Source: Xestospongia muta
Taxonomy: Eukaryota; Porifera; Demospongiae; Haplosclerida; Petrosiidae
Assembly (NCBI GenBank): GCA_963693285.1
Contig: OY848919.1
Span: 2,237,827-2,301,826, forward strand
Length of the DNA: 64,000 bases
Direction of reading: 5' to 3'
Shown here: piece after piece, positions 1 to 12,608 of the stretch
Layout of the letters: each line of letters opens with the position of its first letter
Numbering within the stretch: position 1 is the first letter of the stretch
The notes under the pieces: generated by a model
Told to the model about the DNA's origin: nothing
Seen by the model: the letters and a program-made list of their open reading frames with translations, nothing else
Databases searched by the model: none
Position numbers and translations under genes: made by a program

Positions 1-1999
1 GATTATTCATTACATCACGAGCAGCCATGGATATATGTAACGTTTGCCCAGGATAGACAAGTGAGACGTTGGGAACAGGTAAACATTTATTGTCAAAACA
101 TAAGCAATGTCTACTAGACAAGGTGGAGAGGTTTAATGGAGTAATTACAAAAGATCCAAATTTGAAGATTTTGTTATAATAGCTTTTTGCATTTTGTGGA
201 GTGATATATGATTCATTCATATAGCAATTGTACAGGTTAGTACTGAATATGGAGCTGCCAGAAAGTCCAGCTTTGTTATTGATGAATACCATACTAATAT
301 TATATTCCGAGATATTTGGAAAAGGTGACAAAACTTGAAATGTACATTGTTTTATGGTTTTATAAATATAGTCTTCATATTGTGCATAAATAGCTCCTCC
401 CTTTGTATGAGCAATATTATTGATGAAGGTAGCCCTGAGTCCATTCTTTAAATGAAATGTACTACTGCCATATAACTTGAATACAGCTCCTCTCTCTCCT
501 CTATTTCCTTCAAACAACATATTACCATCCAATATAATGTTACTGTCAATTACTTCAAAGACTGACCCTGAATTATTAAAATAATAACTGTTAGATCCAT
601 TTATATGAAGTGCTCTGATACCAACTATTGTGAACAAACCAGCTTTTGAAATGGATGTTGAAAAACCAGTTGATGTGTTTTGGTATGCTATGACATCTTC
701 CAGAACAACTATCAGAGGAGAATAATTTTCATAGGAATATGAATATGAAGTTGCATACAGACATGATCCTGTAGTCTTGATATGGTTTTCACTAAAATTC
801 ACATTTCTAAATGTCACTGTGACATCAGAGTCTTTAGTTGGTTGAGGATAATGTATAAAAACAGAAACTGCTCTTGTATTTAGTCTTGTGGTGTGGTCAT
901 AAAAATCATCATTAGATTGATGAGACAGAAAAACACTGTTAGATACAATGAGTGGGTGCAGATGAGTGTCATAGCTCTGGTAAAATGTCATTAATAATGA
1001 AAGAGCAGCACCATGGCAATTATAAAGATTATAGTTCTTCAAAAAAATACTACCATTATTAATTACAGTCTGAGAGTTAGTTACACTTTTGATATGTAAA
1101 ACTAACATAGCACCTGAATATGAGCCATAATGATGAGTAATGTTTGTTGAAGATATTTGGACATTGGCTGAGAAGTTGTGTTGAGTATAAAGTATTGTCA
1201 AACATACAGCATTAACAACAGGAATTGAATTAAAGTTTTGTTGATGTAATAAATTACTAAGATCAGAGAGACATCTGACACTGTCAATATAGTCAAAGGT
1301 ATCTTCAAAACTTGCTTTATTTATTAAAACATTCTTTTTTAAACTTTTCACGTCGTTTTCATCAGTGAACAATAATAACACTCCATTACCTAAACTCATA
1401 TTAGTCTGCTGATAAAACTCAAAACTTTTTGTAGAGGTAACATTGATATTTTCAATAATAGCATTTGATGGATTAATAGCTAAAACAGAAAACCCATAAT
1501 TTGATAACATATTAACTTCTTTGATGAGTAATGTCTCAATATGGAGGAACAGTAATAGAGAAGAATGATACTCTGTGAAATATACTGGAGATGTTGTAGA
1601 GTTGATAGATGACAGGATGCTCCCATCCAGATCTCTCAAGAAAGCACCACATCCCTGGAATGATAATTTCTGTAGAGTAAGGTTATAAAGATTAACAAAG
1701 ACAAATCCACTAGTGGGATATGATGGTTGAGAGACAACAGCTGTAGGACATTTTATGTGAGCAAGTGAGTTTGTAGCACTTTTTATAGTCAGTGAGTGAC
1801 TAGTATTAATAAGACAAAATGATATGTTTGTAATCTCATGAGTAATATTTGTGAACAACACTATAACAGTGTCATTATTGAATGGACCAGAATGACATAA
1901 GACTGTCTCCAGCTTATTCCTGCGAGTTATATTGATCTCATGAGCAGTAGCTACTTGAGTGTTGAATAACAAAGAGACAAGGACCAGTAGTAGCAACAT
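1..1999 (-). CDS. Gene A: N-terminal half of a beta-helix multi-TM receptor-like protein (cut by window edge)
   Basis: The frame is open from an ATG at 1997-1999 to the left edge, about 666 codons, so the stop and the whole membrane domain lie outside. The protein starts with MLLLLVLVSLLFNTQ, a clear signal peptide, followed by the family's EINIT and LCHSGPFNND motifs. The PMP-like GGAIYAQ repeat falls at about residue 530. The ectodomain is the type also seen in genes B and I, with SYSYENYSPL and SKAGLFT where genes C, F, H and J have SGLKPL and SKAGMFT. The last residues visible match the YPGQTLHISMAARD stretch before the cysteine-rich module. A TATA-like box lies 88 bp upstream. Where gene B has a nonsense codon, gene A has TTA (leucine). 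Whether the missing half is intact cannot be seen. Confidence 0.85.
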   Translation of the reverse strand, partial: MLLLLVLVSLLFNTQVATAHEINITRRNKLETVLCHSGPFNNDTVIVLFTNITHEITNISFCLINTSHSLTIKSATNSLAHIKCPTAVVSQPSYPTSGFVFVNLYNLTLQKLSFQGCGAFLRDLDGSILSSINSTTSPVYFTEYHSSLLLFLHIETLLIKEVNMLSNYGFSVLAINPSNAIIENINVTSTKSFEFYQQTNMSLGNGVLLLFTDENDVKSLKKNVLINKASFEDTFDYIDSVRCLSDLSNLLHQQNFNSIPVVNAVCLTILYTQHNFSANVQISSTNITHHYGSYSGAMLVLHIKSVTNSQTVINNGSIFLKNYNLYNCHGAALSLLMTFYQSYDTHLHPLIVSNSVFLSHQSNDDFYDHTTRLNTRAVSVFIHYPQPTKDSDVTVTFRNVNFSENHIKTTGSCLYATSYSYSYENYSPLIVVLEDVIAYQNTSTGFSTSISKAGLFTIVGIRALHINGSNSYYFNNSGSVFEVIDSNIILDGNMLFEGNRGERGAVFKLYGSSTFHLKNGLRATFINNIAHTKGGAIYAQYEDYIYKTIKQCTFQVLSPFPNISEYNISMVFINNKAGLSGSSIFSTNLYNCYMNESYITPQNAKSYYNKIFKFGSFVITPLNLSTLSSRHCLCFDNKCLPVPNVSLVYPGQTLHISMAARDVMNN

Positions 2000-2078
2000 A
2001 ACTACTTTGTAGCTGAGATAATATCTATACTTCTATGGGTATCAGTTTGTCTGTGAAATATGTATACAATGTTTGGGA

Positions 2079-2087
2079 TTTTTTATA
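2079..2087 (-). promoter_or_regulatory. TATA-like box of gene A
   Basis: On the minus strand this reads TATAAAAAA, 88 bp before the gene A start codon. The same box sits 80-100 bp before the starts of the other complete genes and is preceded by a conserved CAGTTTCAAARTAGCTGTAC block. Function is inferred from position and conservation. Confidence 0.5.
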
Positions 2088-2099
2088 ATTTGTACAGCT

Positions 2100-2582
2100 A
2101 CTTTGAAACTGAATCTACTATATAATTAGTCACAACTTATCTATTCAATCATATTTTCAAATAGCATGTTATGTATACATTGATATTGTAATGTAAAGTT
2201 ACATTTAAAAGTTGTCTCTTTTATCAAGTAGAACAAAAAAATGTGTTTTAGTTACATAATTTTGTTTTGTGTATTTCACAAAAGTTTCAGTTTAATAATA
2301 ACTGTTTATATTATAATAATAACAAAGCTTATATGTTATAATAATACACAGCATTGAACTGGTGACTCTCTTACATCATTATAGTCCATTGTATAATGAC
2401 ACTATTAAGGTTTAAGGAATGCTACAAATTCATTTGTTTATGTACAATGTCCTACATCTGTCTTTCAATCTTCATATCCTATTAGTGGATTTGGGTTTAA
2501 AATCTTTATAATCATATCCTATTGAGATTTGCTTTCTTTATGAGTTCCAATGCTTGTTTAAATTTGATGGGAATATGATGTA
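2100..2582. other. Gene A 5' flank and a diverged spacer module
   Basis: The first 150 bp are the family's shared upstream region, with TATGTATACA near 2170 about 170 bp before the start codon. From about 2285 there is a diverged copy of the spacer module that recurs throughout the window (CAGTTT..ATAACTGTTTATA, then CAGCATTGAACTGGTGACT). No gene is supported. Confidence 0.5.
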
Positions 2583-2818
2583 GGTTGAAGCTTAGGGAGG
2601 TGTGTTTGTATGAGGTTGAAGCCTCCAATAGTATGGAGGTGTGTCTGTATGTGTAATTAGTGCGTTGAAACTTAAACAGGTGTGTCTGTATGGGGTTGAA
2701 AACCTCAATAGTAAGGAGGTATGTCTGTATGAGTAACTAGTGGGTTGAAGCTTAGGGAAGTGTGTTTGCATTGGGTTGAAGCCTCCAATAGTATGGAAGT
2801 GAATCTGTATGTGAGTCA
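2583..2818. repeat. Minisatellite with hairpin-forming units (about 3 copies of roughly 80 bp)
   Basis: Three imperfect units alternate GGTTGAAGCTTAGGGAGG and GGTTGAAGCCTCC half-units, each followed by GTGTGTCTGTATG. The core CCTCCAATAGTATGGAGG can fold as a 5-bp stem with an 8-base loop. The same unit recurs near 19.4, 20.3, 31.6, 43.6, 50.9 and 62.8 kb. Confidence 0.75.
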
Positions 2819-4814
2819 GTAAACTGAAATTTTATTAAATAGTATGTTATGTATACAATGTCATTAAGTAATCTCAATGGACTCTAAGAGATGATGTACT
2901 CAAAGGAATAATGTTCTATACTATGAATACTATGAATGTAGTATGTTATGTATACAATGTATTCTGAGAAATGATGTACTACAAAAAACATTCAATTTAC
3001 TTTGACATGGAAAAATAAAACGTTATATAAAAACCATCAAATTGAAGTTTCAGTATTAAAAATAAACAGAACATTAAGAGGATACATTCATTTTTACTAG
3101 AAACACACACTTATTTTCTAACTGAGGTTGTACCTTTACTATAATTGATCCCAAGTTACAAAGCTATATAACATGTCATGAATCACATGACAAGCTCATA
3201 CATAAGTATACACTAGATAGATAATATCTGAAAGTAAACATTATAATAACTTCACAAGGAAATATCACAGTTTAGATATCATGTGTGCACATAGACTGAT
3301 TTCTATTTGATTGTGATTGTTGATACAACTCAGTTGGAAATTTGGAGTACAAAATATGTGAAAAGTTTGTGTCATTATATCTTAATTGGCAGTATGAATA
3401 CATCAAAGAATACACAATAAAATAGATTTATTTTAAATACTCCGTCAAATAGTTTGTTGTATTGTACGTAGTACGAATATAGATAAATGTATTATTATAA
3501 AAAAATAAAACTAGGACCCTGTATCATGTGTATTCTTGTCCAGGACCCAATCTAGATATCAATGAACCTGTACTGGACATATATCTATGACATGTCATAT
3601 TGTGATCATAGTATTGGTAAGTAATATGGTACTAACTTAATGCAGTATAAGTTCTAGAAACTATGTAATAACCAAAGGTGACTGACTGCCAAGCCATTTC
3701 ACAGATAAATTTGTGTCCATAGCAGTATACCATCTATGAGCAAGTGGTTATCTTACTCTTACATCATCTGATTTCTTTCCTACTGCAGAAAACATTGGAA
3801 ACTATATATAGTTATCTGAGGTAATATGTATGTTAGCCAACACTCTAATATGTGTTACTATATTTAGCTTCAGTTCGGTTTTAAGATGTTGAAGTCTGAT
3901 TGATGCCTAGACAAACTTCCTATACCAATTTATACTATCTATAAAAATGAAATTATATTATTTATAGAATCTGCCTCTTCAACATGTAATCTCCAAGAAT
4001 AGCATAATACTATTTATAGTTATGTAAGGTAATGTGAAGTCGTTTTCCTTTTAAAAATGTTTTATCTATTTCATCAGGTTGAATGATGAGTATGTGCTGT
4101 AGGTTTGGGTATACAAAATTGAAGCAAAACTACACAGCATATTAATTGGTTGCATAGCAACATGTTATATTTGTTACTGTTTTTAGTAAGTTTAGCTATA
4201 GGTTTAAGACATAGCAATCACATCAATGATGTTATCATGTGGCAATGACATAGATAGAAACTAATCAGGTGGCCATGAGGTGAGTCAATATATATTATAA
4301 TATATCAACAATCAAATTGAAATTTCATTAAATAGTATGTTATGTATACAATGTCATTAAGTAATCTCAATTGATTCTAAGAGATGATATACTCAAGGGA
4401 ATAATGTTCCATACTATGAATAAACATTCAAATTAATTTGACATGGAAAAATAAATCTGTCATAATTTGTTGTTGATTGTGTACAAGACGAAATATTGAT
4501 ATATAACCTAATACATGAAAGACCCACATAAAGTCATGTTGTTCTCAGTATGTATATTTAATGAGGAGTTTGTCACACACAACATGTTCTGCTCCTAACT
4601 AAAATGTTTCCATAATGATATTTGTGTGAGCTACAAAATATAATATAATATAAATATCCAGCTGTTTTTGTAAGGGGCTGAATAAGTTGACTATTGTTGT
4701 TGAATCTTATCAGTTTTATGATCCAAATTATATTATCATAAGAAGGTTTAGACACCATAGTAGATGACACCTACACAAGTAATTAGATATATAGATGGTT
4801 TGAGATTACAGTTT
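2819..4814. other. Spacer without a supported gene
   Basis: The start (2819-2883) and 4311-4380 hold single copies of the 85-bp repeat core (AACTGAAATTTTATTAAATA). Parts of 3000-3130 resemble the spacer at 10500-10560. The region 4560-4800 resembles 14640-14830. In the remainder I see only AT-rich sequence with short, unsupported reading frames. Confidence 0.5.
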
Positions 4815-5340
4815 CAAAATAGCTACAATTAAACTTAAGTATCAAAATAACTGTTTATAAAATATATTATAGCACACAGTACTGAACTAGTAACTGCCTT
4901 ATATCATTATAGGTGATTGTATATTGACATTATTAATGTTTTGTTCACATAACATTACAAACATGCTATTTGAAATGTTACAAACTCACTTACTCATGTA
5001 CAATGTCTTATACCTGTCTTTTAATCTTTTAATCATGTTGCTGGTGGTTTTGATTTTAGAATTCTTATAATCATATGATATGTAGGTTTTAGTGACTCAA
5101 CCAGTGTATGATATACTGTGACATGTAAATAGTTAATAATTATTATCTATCATATTATTGGCTGTCACAAGTTGTGTTTAATACTTGTAATGACATGGTC
5201 AATATGACAAAACTACTTACTTCTTTAGTATTATCTTGTAAACATAGTTATTGTTATTTACATTGCTTAAATGACTTCCACTCATCTTGTTTGTGAAAGC
5301 TTTAAAGTGATGTATGACAAATTAAGTTTTAAAGATTCTT
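4815..5340. repeat. Spacer module, partial copy, 3' of gene B
   Basis: A diverged copy of the roughly 0.9-kb spacer module. It starts at the TTTCAAAATAG block and runs through the GTACAATGTCTTA and ACTTCTTTAGTATTATCTTGT segments. The closest relatives are at 37650-38160 and 56935-57440, which sit at the same place 3' of genes H and J. Confidence 0.65.
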
Positions 5341-5458
5341 AAAAATGAACAAACACACATTATTCAAAAACAAACTAAGTTGTAAACTATTAAATGTTAT
5401 AAGTACACATTGTATCACACTGTATGGTGTCAATGTCAATACATATAATTGGTGTATT

Positions 5459-8400
5459 TTATGTTGGACTGAGAAGTGGTTCTCTGGATTCATCACAAGT
5501 CTCAAAGAACGATCCTTGCAAATCACAAGTATTTAATTGTGAAGGTCGTGAAGAATGACGTATTCTATCAAAATATAAATGAAATTTATAAATTAGTTTA
5601 ACACGAAGAACGTTCAATTTTTGTTTTAGCTGGTCAAGTTTTCCTGTGACCCAAAGAAAATGAAAAATGATAACAATGATCAATGCCAAGAAAACAATAA
5701 TTGTTGATAGAGCTAAAATATTTGACATTTGACTGAACGAACTAAAAAAATGCCATGATATACCAAAAACTATGACACAATTCCACATAATAAAAAGATC
5801 AAAAATATTGAGCCACATCTTACGAAAAGGCCTGCAAGATACTTCAATTGTCACATAGAAGGCAATAACAGGGATAGCTATTACATCACTTTTATATATG
5901 TCACCAGTTTTGTACAGAATATCTAAATTATAGAAAAACACAAGTAACAGTAGGCGAGTTGTGAAAAAAAATTCTTTGTTGTGTTTATAGGGACAATGGA
6001 TAGCTTCATAAATAGGTCGAATATACTCTCTTAATATATCTATTTTCATAAGTGGTCGACCAGCAACTAAAAGGGTCATATAAGATAATATGACAGGACC
6101 AACCACTAGTAAAATAAAGATCATTAATATCAAATGACCACTTTTTCCATACTCAACTGCACCATCTCTGTACCAAACCTTAAGTATTGGGTTACTAGTA
6201 TCATTGGTATATATATTAATTGGTCCAACAATATTTGATATTGAAGTAAACATACTTATAAAAGAGAGGTGTACAACAGTAACCAGTACTTGAACTGAGG
6301 AGTGAGCTATTCTGTTAGAAAGTCTTAAAGAATAACGACTGAGGATAATGAGGACAACAACTATTGTCAGTAAATAAAGTGGAAACAGTAAACTGAGACC
6401 AGCTTTCCATAACTCTGTCATTCCATTGTAAAAACATAAAGGAAACCCAAGATTCAGATTCAATATGGAAAGAAATACATGTGTTAATGAATAAAGTGAT
6501 GAAAAGACATGATGTGATGACGTTATTTTAATATTTAAAATTCCAATAGCTTGAGCATAGAATATAATTCCATTGAGTGTACCAGTTGTTAATGTGAGTT
6601 TGAGAGCAAATAACAGGTAAATGATGAGGGGACCAGCTACTGCATAGAGGATTAGTGTCAATAACCACCAATTACTACACTGCTTACATTGTGAAGAACC
6701 AAATACCACACTATACTTGATACCATTAACAGTAGTACAAGTAGAACATAAAGGTCCTGTTTTAGTTGGTGTACAAAGTGGAAGATTATTTACAAGGTAA
6801 TTATTGGGATTAGCTATTAAAACATCAGAACCATTTATCAAGAATGTGGTATAATCTTGATTGATGTTACAAGATTCATAGTAAGTAAGTGTCACACCAA
6901 ATACTGTAGTCTGATATGTACCATTTGTAATATTCATTAGTCCAGCCCATGCAGCAGAGTCAGGTGGTCTGGTAATTGTAGCAAGAGAATATGAAATGAT
7001 TTGACAAATTGGTTTATAATCTCCAACTAGACCAAGTTCTTTAATAACTGAGGAACATTGACAAGTACCAGTAGTTGTATTTAGTTCAAAACCCAGAGGA
7101 CAAGAATGTAATAATTTGATATTTACATTTAATAACATTGAATTGTCAGCCGATGATACAACCAAGATAGTGTCAATTGTTTTTGAATGAGTATCTCTTT
7201 TGTAAACAGCGAAGTTAACTAAAGTACATTGATATGATTCTAATAAGACTTGATTCTCATCATGAGGTGAGATATACCATGATGGAAGTAGTGACGATGT
7301 TTTACTTTGAGCTAGTGTAAGAGATACTGTGGTGTATGCAGGATTATTCATTACATCACGAGCAGCCATGGATATATGTAATGTTTGCCCAGGATAGACA
7401 AGTGAGAAGTTGGAAACAAGTGAACAATTATTGTCAATACACTAGCAATGCCTACTAGACAAGGTGGAGAGGTTTAATGGAGTAATTGTAGAAGATGTAA
7501 ATTTGAAGATTTTGTTGTAATAGTCCTCTGCATTTTGTGGAGTGATATAATATGATTCATTCATATAGCAATTGTACAGGTTAGTACTGAATATGGAGCT
7601 ACCAGAAAGACCAGCTATGTTATTGATGAATACCATACTGATATTATATTCTGAGATATTTGGTAAAGGTGACAAAATTTGAAATGTACATTGTTTTATG
7701 GTTTTATAAATATAGTCTTCATTTTGTGCATAAATAGCTCCTCCCTTTGTATGAGCAATATTATTGATAAAGGTAGCCCTGAGTCCGTTGTTTAAGTGAA
7801 ATGTACTACTGCCATATAACTTGAATACAGCTCCTCTCTCTCCTCTATTTCCTTCAAATAACATACTACCCTCCAATATAATATTAGTATCAATTACTTC
7901 AAAGACTGACCCTGAATTATTATAATAATGACTGTTAGATCCAGTTATATGAAGTGCTTTGATACCAACCATTGTGAACAAACCAGCTTTTGAAATGGAT
8001 GTTGACAAACCAGTTTGTGTGTTCTGATATGCTATGACATCTTCCAAAACTACTGTCAGAGGAGAATAATTTTCATAGAAATATGAATATGAAGTTGCAT
8101 ACAGACATGATCCTGTGGTGTTGATATGGTTTTTACTAAAATTCACATTTCTAAATGTCACTGTGACATCAGAGTCTTTAGTTGGTTGAGGATAATGTAT
8201 AAAAACAGAAACTGCTCTTGTATTTAGTCTTGTGGTGTGGTCATAAAAATCATCATTAGATTGATGAGACAGAAAAACACTGTTAGATACAATGAGTGGG
8301 TGCAGATGAGTGTCATAGCTCTGGTAAAATGTCATTAATAATGAAAGAGCAGCTCCATGGCAACCATAATGATTATGGTTCTTCAAAAAAATACTACCAT

Positions 8401-9343
8401 TATCAATTACAGTATGAGAATTAGTTAAACTATTGATATGGAGCACTAACATAGCACCTGAAAATGAACCACTATTTTGAGTAAAGTTTGTTGAAGATAT
8501 TTGGACATTGGCTGAGAATTTCTGTTGAGTATAAAGTATTGTCAAAGCTGCAGCATTAACAACAGGAATTGAAGTAATGTTTCGTTGATGTCCTAAATTA
8601 CTAAGATCAGAGAGACACTTGATTCCAACAATATAGTCAAAGTTATCTTCAAAATTTGCTTCTTTTATTAAAACATTCTTTTCTAAACATTTTACATTGC
8701 TTTCATCAGCAAACAATAACAACACTCCATTACCTAAACTCATATTAGTCTGCTGATAAAACTCAAAACTTTTTGTAGAGGTAACATTGATATTTTCAAT
8801 AATAGCATTTGATGGATTAATAGCTAAAACAGAAAACCCATAATTTGATAACATATTAACTTCTTTGATCAGTAATGTCTCAATATGGAGGAACAGTAAT
8901 AGAGAAGAATGATACTCTGTGAAATATACTGGAGATGTTGTAGAGTTGATAGATGACAGGATGCTCTCATCCAGATCTCTCAAGAAAGCACCACATCCCT
9001 GGAATGATAATTTCTGTAGAGTAAGGTTATAAATAATAACAAATACAAATCCACTAGTGGGATATGAAGGTTGAGAGACAAGAGCTGTAGGACATCTTAT
9101 ATAAGCAAGTGAGTTTGTACTACTTTTTATAGTCAGTGAGTGACTAGTATTAACAAGACAAAATGATATGTTTCTAATCTCATGAGTAATATTTGTGAAC
9201 AACACTATAATAGTGTCATTATTGAATGGACCAAAATGACATAAGATTGTTTCCAGCTCATTCCTGTGAGTTATATTGATCTCATGAGAAGTAGCTCCTT
9301 GAGTGTTGAATAACAAAGAGACAAAGACCAGTAGTAGCAACAT
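5459..9343 (-). pseudogene. Gene B: full-length receptor-like gene interrupted by one in-frame TAG
   Basis: One reading frame covers 1294 codons from the ATG at 9341-9343 to the TAA at 5459-5461, except for a TAG at 7442-7444 (codon 634). The two halves are in the same frame and nothing else is missing. The aligned codon is TCG (serine) in gene I and TTA in gene A, so a single base change in an ancestral TCG or TTG would explain it. Upstream is a signal peptide (MLLLLVFVSLLFNTQG) and the ectodomain with GGAIYAQ at about residue 530. Downstream are the cysteine-rich module (CPLGFELNTTTGTCQC), CTPTKTGPLCSTC, the membrane segments and a tail ending SREPLLSPT. The tail is the LDQLKQKLN type shared with H and J, while the ectodomain is the type shared with A and I. 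As read, it would encode a secreted 633-residue ectodomain. Alternatives are readthrough, a polymorphic null allele or a base error. Confidence 0.85.
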
Positions 9344-9420
9344 AACTACTTTGTAGCTGAGATAATATCTATACTGCTGTGAGTAAAGTTTGTCTATAAA
9401 ATGTGTTTACAATGTTTGAG

Positions 9421-9429
9421 CTTTTTATA
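9421..9429 (-). promoter_or_regulatory. TATA-like box of gene B
   Basis: The minus strand reads TATAAAAAG, 86 bp before the start codon at 9343. The upstream CAGTTTCAAAATAGCTGTAC block is present. Confidence 0.5.
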
Positions 9430-9599
9430 ATTTGTACAGCTATTTTGAAACTGAATCTGCTATATAATTAGTCACAACTTATCTCTTTAAACAAATTTTA
9501 AAATACCATGTTATGTATACGCTGATATTGTAATGTAATGTTATCATATAAAAAGTTTTGTCTATTTATTAAGTACAACAAAAACATGTGATTTAGTTA

Positions 9600-10260
9600 T
9601 ATAGTTTTGTTTGGTGTATTTCACACTGTTTATATAATAATAAAGCATATATGTTATAATAACACACAGCATCGAAGTGGTGACTGTTAACTATCATTAC
9701 AGTCCATTATATAATGACACTACTAAAGTTTTGTCCACAGAACATTACAAACATACCATTTAGAATGCTACAAACTCATTTGCTCATATACAATGTCCTC
9801 CATCTGTCTTTCAATCTTCATATCCTACTAGAAGATTTGGTTGATAAAATCTTTATGATTATATCCTATGGATATTTTGCTTTCTTTATGAGTTTGAATT
9901 CAGTGACCTAACAATTGTAAGATATAATGATAATTGTAAGATAGACACGCATATACTTAATTATCTATCATATTATTGACTGACATATGTAAATACTTGT
10001 CATGACATGATCACTCTGATAATATCATCAAATGATGTATATTTGATACATATACTATACATCTAGCTCACAGTGACATATACTTTTAGTATCAGTTGAA
10101 ATATCTTTAAAAAGTAACAAAACTTACAATTGTGTACTTCTATTACTTACATTATCTTTTTCGTAAATGTATTTTTATTTGCATTGCTTGAACGGTTCCC
10201 ACTCAGCTTATTTAATAAAAAGTTACAATGATGTATGACAAATTAAGATTTTTAAAGAGA
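9600..10260. repeat. Spacer module upstream of gene B
   Basis: A copy of the spacer module with an incomplete start block, covering the ATTACAAACATACCATTTAG and TCTTTCAATCTTCATATCCT segments through to GATGTATGACAAATTAAG. No credible coding frame. Confidence 0.65.
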
Positions 10261-10700
10261 AAATAATATACTAGAAATATAGTGGCTATTTGTACTGTAT
10301 AGTATGTGAGTATTCCAATATGTGAAATTAATACAGTTAGGCTCTAAGGTTTAGAGCTTAGGGTCTAGGATATGTTACAATTTCTCATTAAAGTATTCGC
10401 TTCCTGTGCTGTTGTAATAGTCATTTCCTAATATGTCATAAATTGTGATTATGATTATGATGTTGTTATATAAGTTACTTTTAATGTTAAAAACAATCTC
10501 AAACTAAAGTATTAAAAAGATCACTAAGAGGATACATTACTTATACTAGAAATGTCTGTTTATTTTTCCAACTAAAGATATATGACACAGCATGTTATGT
10601 ATTATATGTGTGTGTGTGTGTGTGTATACTAATGGACTAACTATAACGTGGTATGTTAACTAGGTGAGCTAGTAATTAGACAAACAAAACACAATACAAT
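10260..10700. repeat. Second spacer repeat type, with a TG microsatellite
   Basis: This matches 35480-36000 and 54610-55330 (segments GTGAAATTAATACAGTTAGG, GATCACTAAGAGGATACATT, CCAATGGACTAAC). A TG run of about nine repeats lies at 10607-10625 and is absent from those paralogous copies. Confidence 0.65.
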
Positions 10701-10885
10701 GTGACAAGCAAAGAAAGTTATGTTTATAGGGGTCATATGACTGCATCATCAGTGAATGGTGACTAGCTGAATATACTCTCTACTCTCATCAATGGTTGAA
10801 TAGCAACAATGATGGTCATAAAAGATAGTAAGACATACTTGTGAAAGAGAGGTGTACAACAGTAACTAGTACATAAACTGAGTAT
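10701..10885 (-). pseudogene. Relic of the family's membrane domain, internally deleted
   Basis: On the minus strand it aligns with the gene segment around VTVVHLSF (GTACAACAGTAACTAGTAC on plus). It then skips the glycosylated loop and following membrane segment and resumes near the MTILVAG..RPL and REYIRP region (GATGGTCATAAAAGATAGT on plus). The frame is broken and the copy is very diverged. Related relics lie at 33400, 36100, 52690 and 55430. Confidence 0.6.
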
Positions 10886-10989
10886 AGTAGGACAGAACTG
10901 ACCAATATAAAGTTGTATATCAGTTCATTCAGTTGCCATGTCAATAAACAAGGAAGACCTATTGATCAGTGTCTTTTAACAATACTCTT

Positions 10990-12608
10990 TTATCATGTAA
11001 TTTTAGGTACATGACTTTGTTTGGTATATTTTACTATAGTTTCAGTTTCAAAATAACTGTTTATATAATAACAAAGCCTATATGTTATAATAACACACAG
11101 TATTGAACTAATGACTGACTTATATAATTGATTGTATATTGACACTATTAAAGTTTTGTCCACAGAACATTACAAACATACCATTTAGAATGCTACAAAC
11201 TCATTTGTTCATGTACAATGTCCTACATCTGTCTTTCAATCTTCATATCCTACTAGTGGATTTGGTTTTAAAAGTCTTTATAATTTAATCCTACAGAGAT
11301 TTTGCTATCTTACGAGTTTGAATTTAGTGATCTAATCAGTACAAGGTCTATTGTGACATAGTATATACTTAGTTATTACTAACTATTATATTATTGGCTG
11401 TCATAAGTATGTGTAATACATGTCATGACATGATCACTACAATAATATCATCAAAATGATATTGTGTAGTTGATACACATACTATACATGTAAGTTACAG
11501 TGATATTTCAGTTGAAACATCCTGAAAACTTAAAAAATTGTTTACTTCTTTAGTATTATCTTGTTAATATATCTCTATTTGCATTTCTTAAATGGCTTCC
11601 ACTTGTCTTATTTGATAAAAGTTACAATAATGTATGACAAATTAAGACTTTTAAAGAGACAATATATTACATTAATTTCAAAGAAAACTATGTAGTAAAC
11701 TGTTAATGTGATAAACACAGAGGTAGAAGAAAGATAAACAAATCCAAAATTTGACCTATTGTGACTGTGATGTTTAGAAACTTTGTCTTAATCTATAACT
11801 GAGCCATAACGAAGGGATTATCATAAAAACAAATGATGCAAAAATTTTGATTCTGCCAATACATTTCAATGGACAATTTGGACCATCCCTACACACAGAT
11901 AGTGCTAATGTGTACCTGTGTGTGTGTACCTGATGATGTACAACAACAATAATGTTTACATAACAAATAATTTAGTTTCATGCAAATATTTTTGGTTTAA
12001 AATTATTAAGTTTCAAAATAACTGTTTATAAAACAACAAAGTCTATATGTTATTATAACACACGACATTAAACTGGTGAGTGTCTTATACAATGACACTA
12101 TTAACATTTTGTCCACATAACATTACAAACATACCATTTAGAATGCTACAAACACACATGCTTATGTACAATGTTCTAAATCTGTCTTCGATCTTCATAT
12201 TCTACTAGTGGATTTGGTTTTAAAAATCTTTATAATCATATCCTATAGAGATTTCTTTTCTTTCTGAGTTTGAATTCAATGACCTAACCATTGTAAGATA
12301 TACTTTGACATGTTTACTTATCTATCATCATATTGACTGCCATAAGTACATGTCATATACACTTGTCATGATATGCTCACTATGATAATATCATAATGAT
12401 GATGATGTTGATGGACATACTCTCTATATATAGGTCACATATGTATTGTGTCTAGTAACTGATTATTGGAATTAATATACTAGAAACAATATAATATCAA
12501 TATACTAGTTATTTATACTGTATAGTAAGTGAATAGTCCAATATGTGAAATTAATACAATTAGGTTCTAATAGTTTCTCATTGAAGTATGCACTTCCTTT
12601 GATGTAAG
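10990..12608. repeat. Tandem spacer modules 1 and 2
   Basis: One complete module spans about 10990-11935, from the TTTCAGTTTCAAAATAACTG block to the CATTTCAATGGACAATTTGG segment. A second, shortened module spans about 11936-12470. It is followed by a piece of the second spacer type (GTGAAATTAATACAATTAGG). No gene seen. Confidence 0.65.

Noticed and set aside
7369..7369. ATG at 7369 as the start of a separate gene for the second half of gene B
   Set aside because: It is the internal MAARD methionine shared by paralogues; there is no signal peptide, leader or TATA-like box before it.
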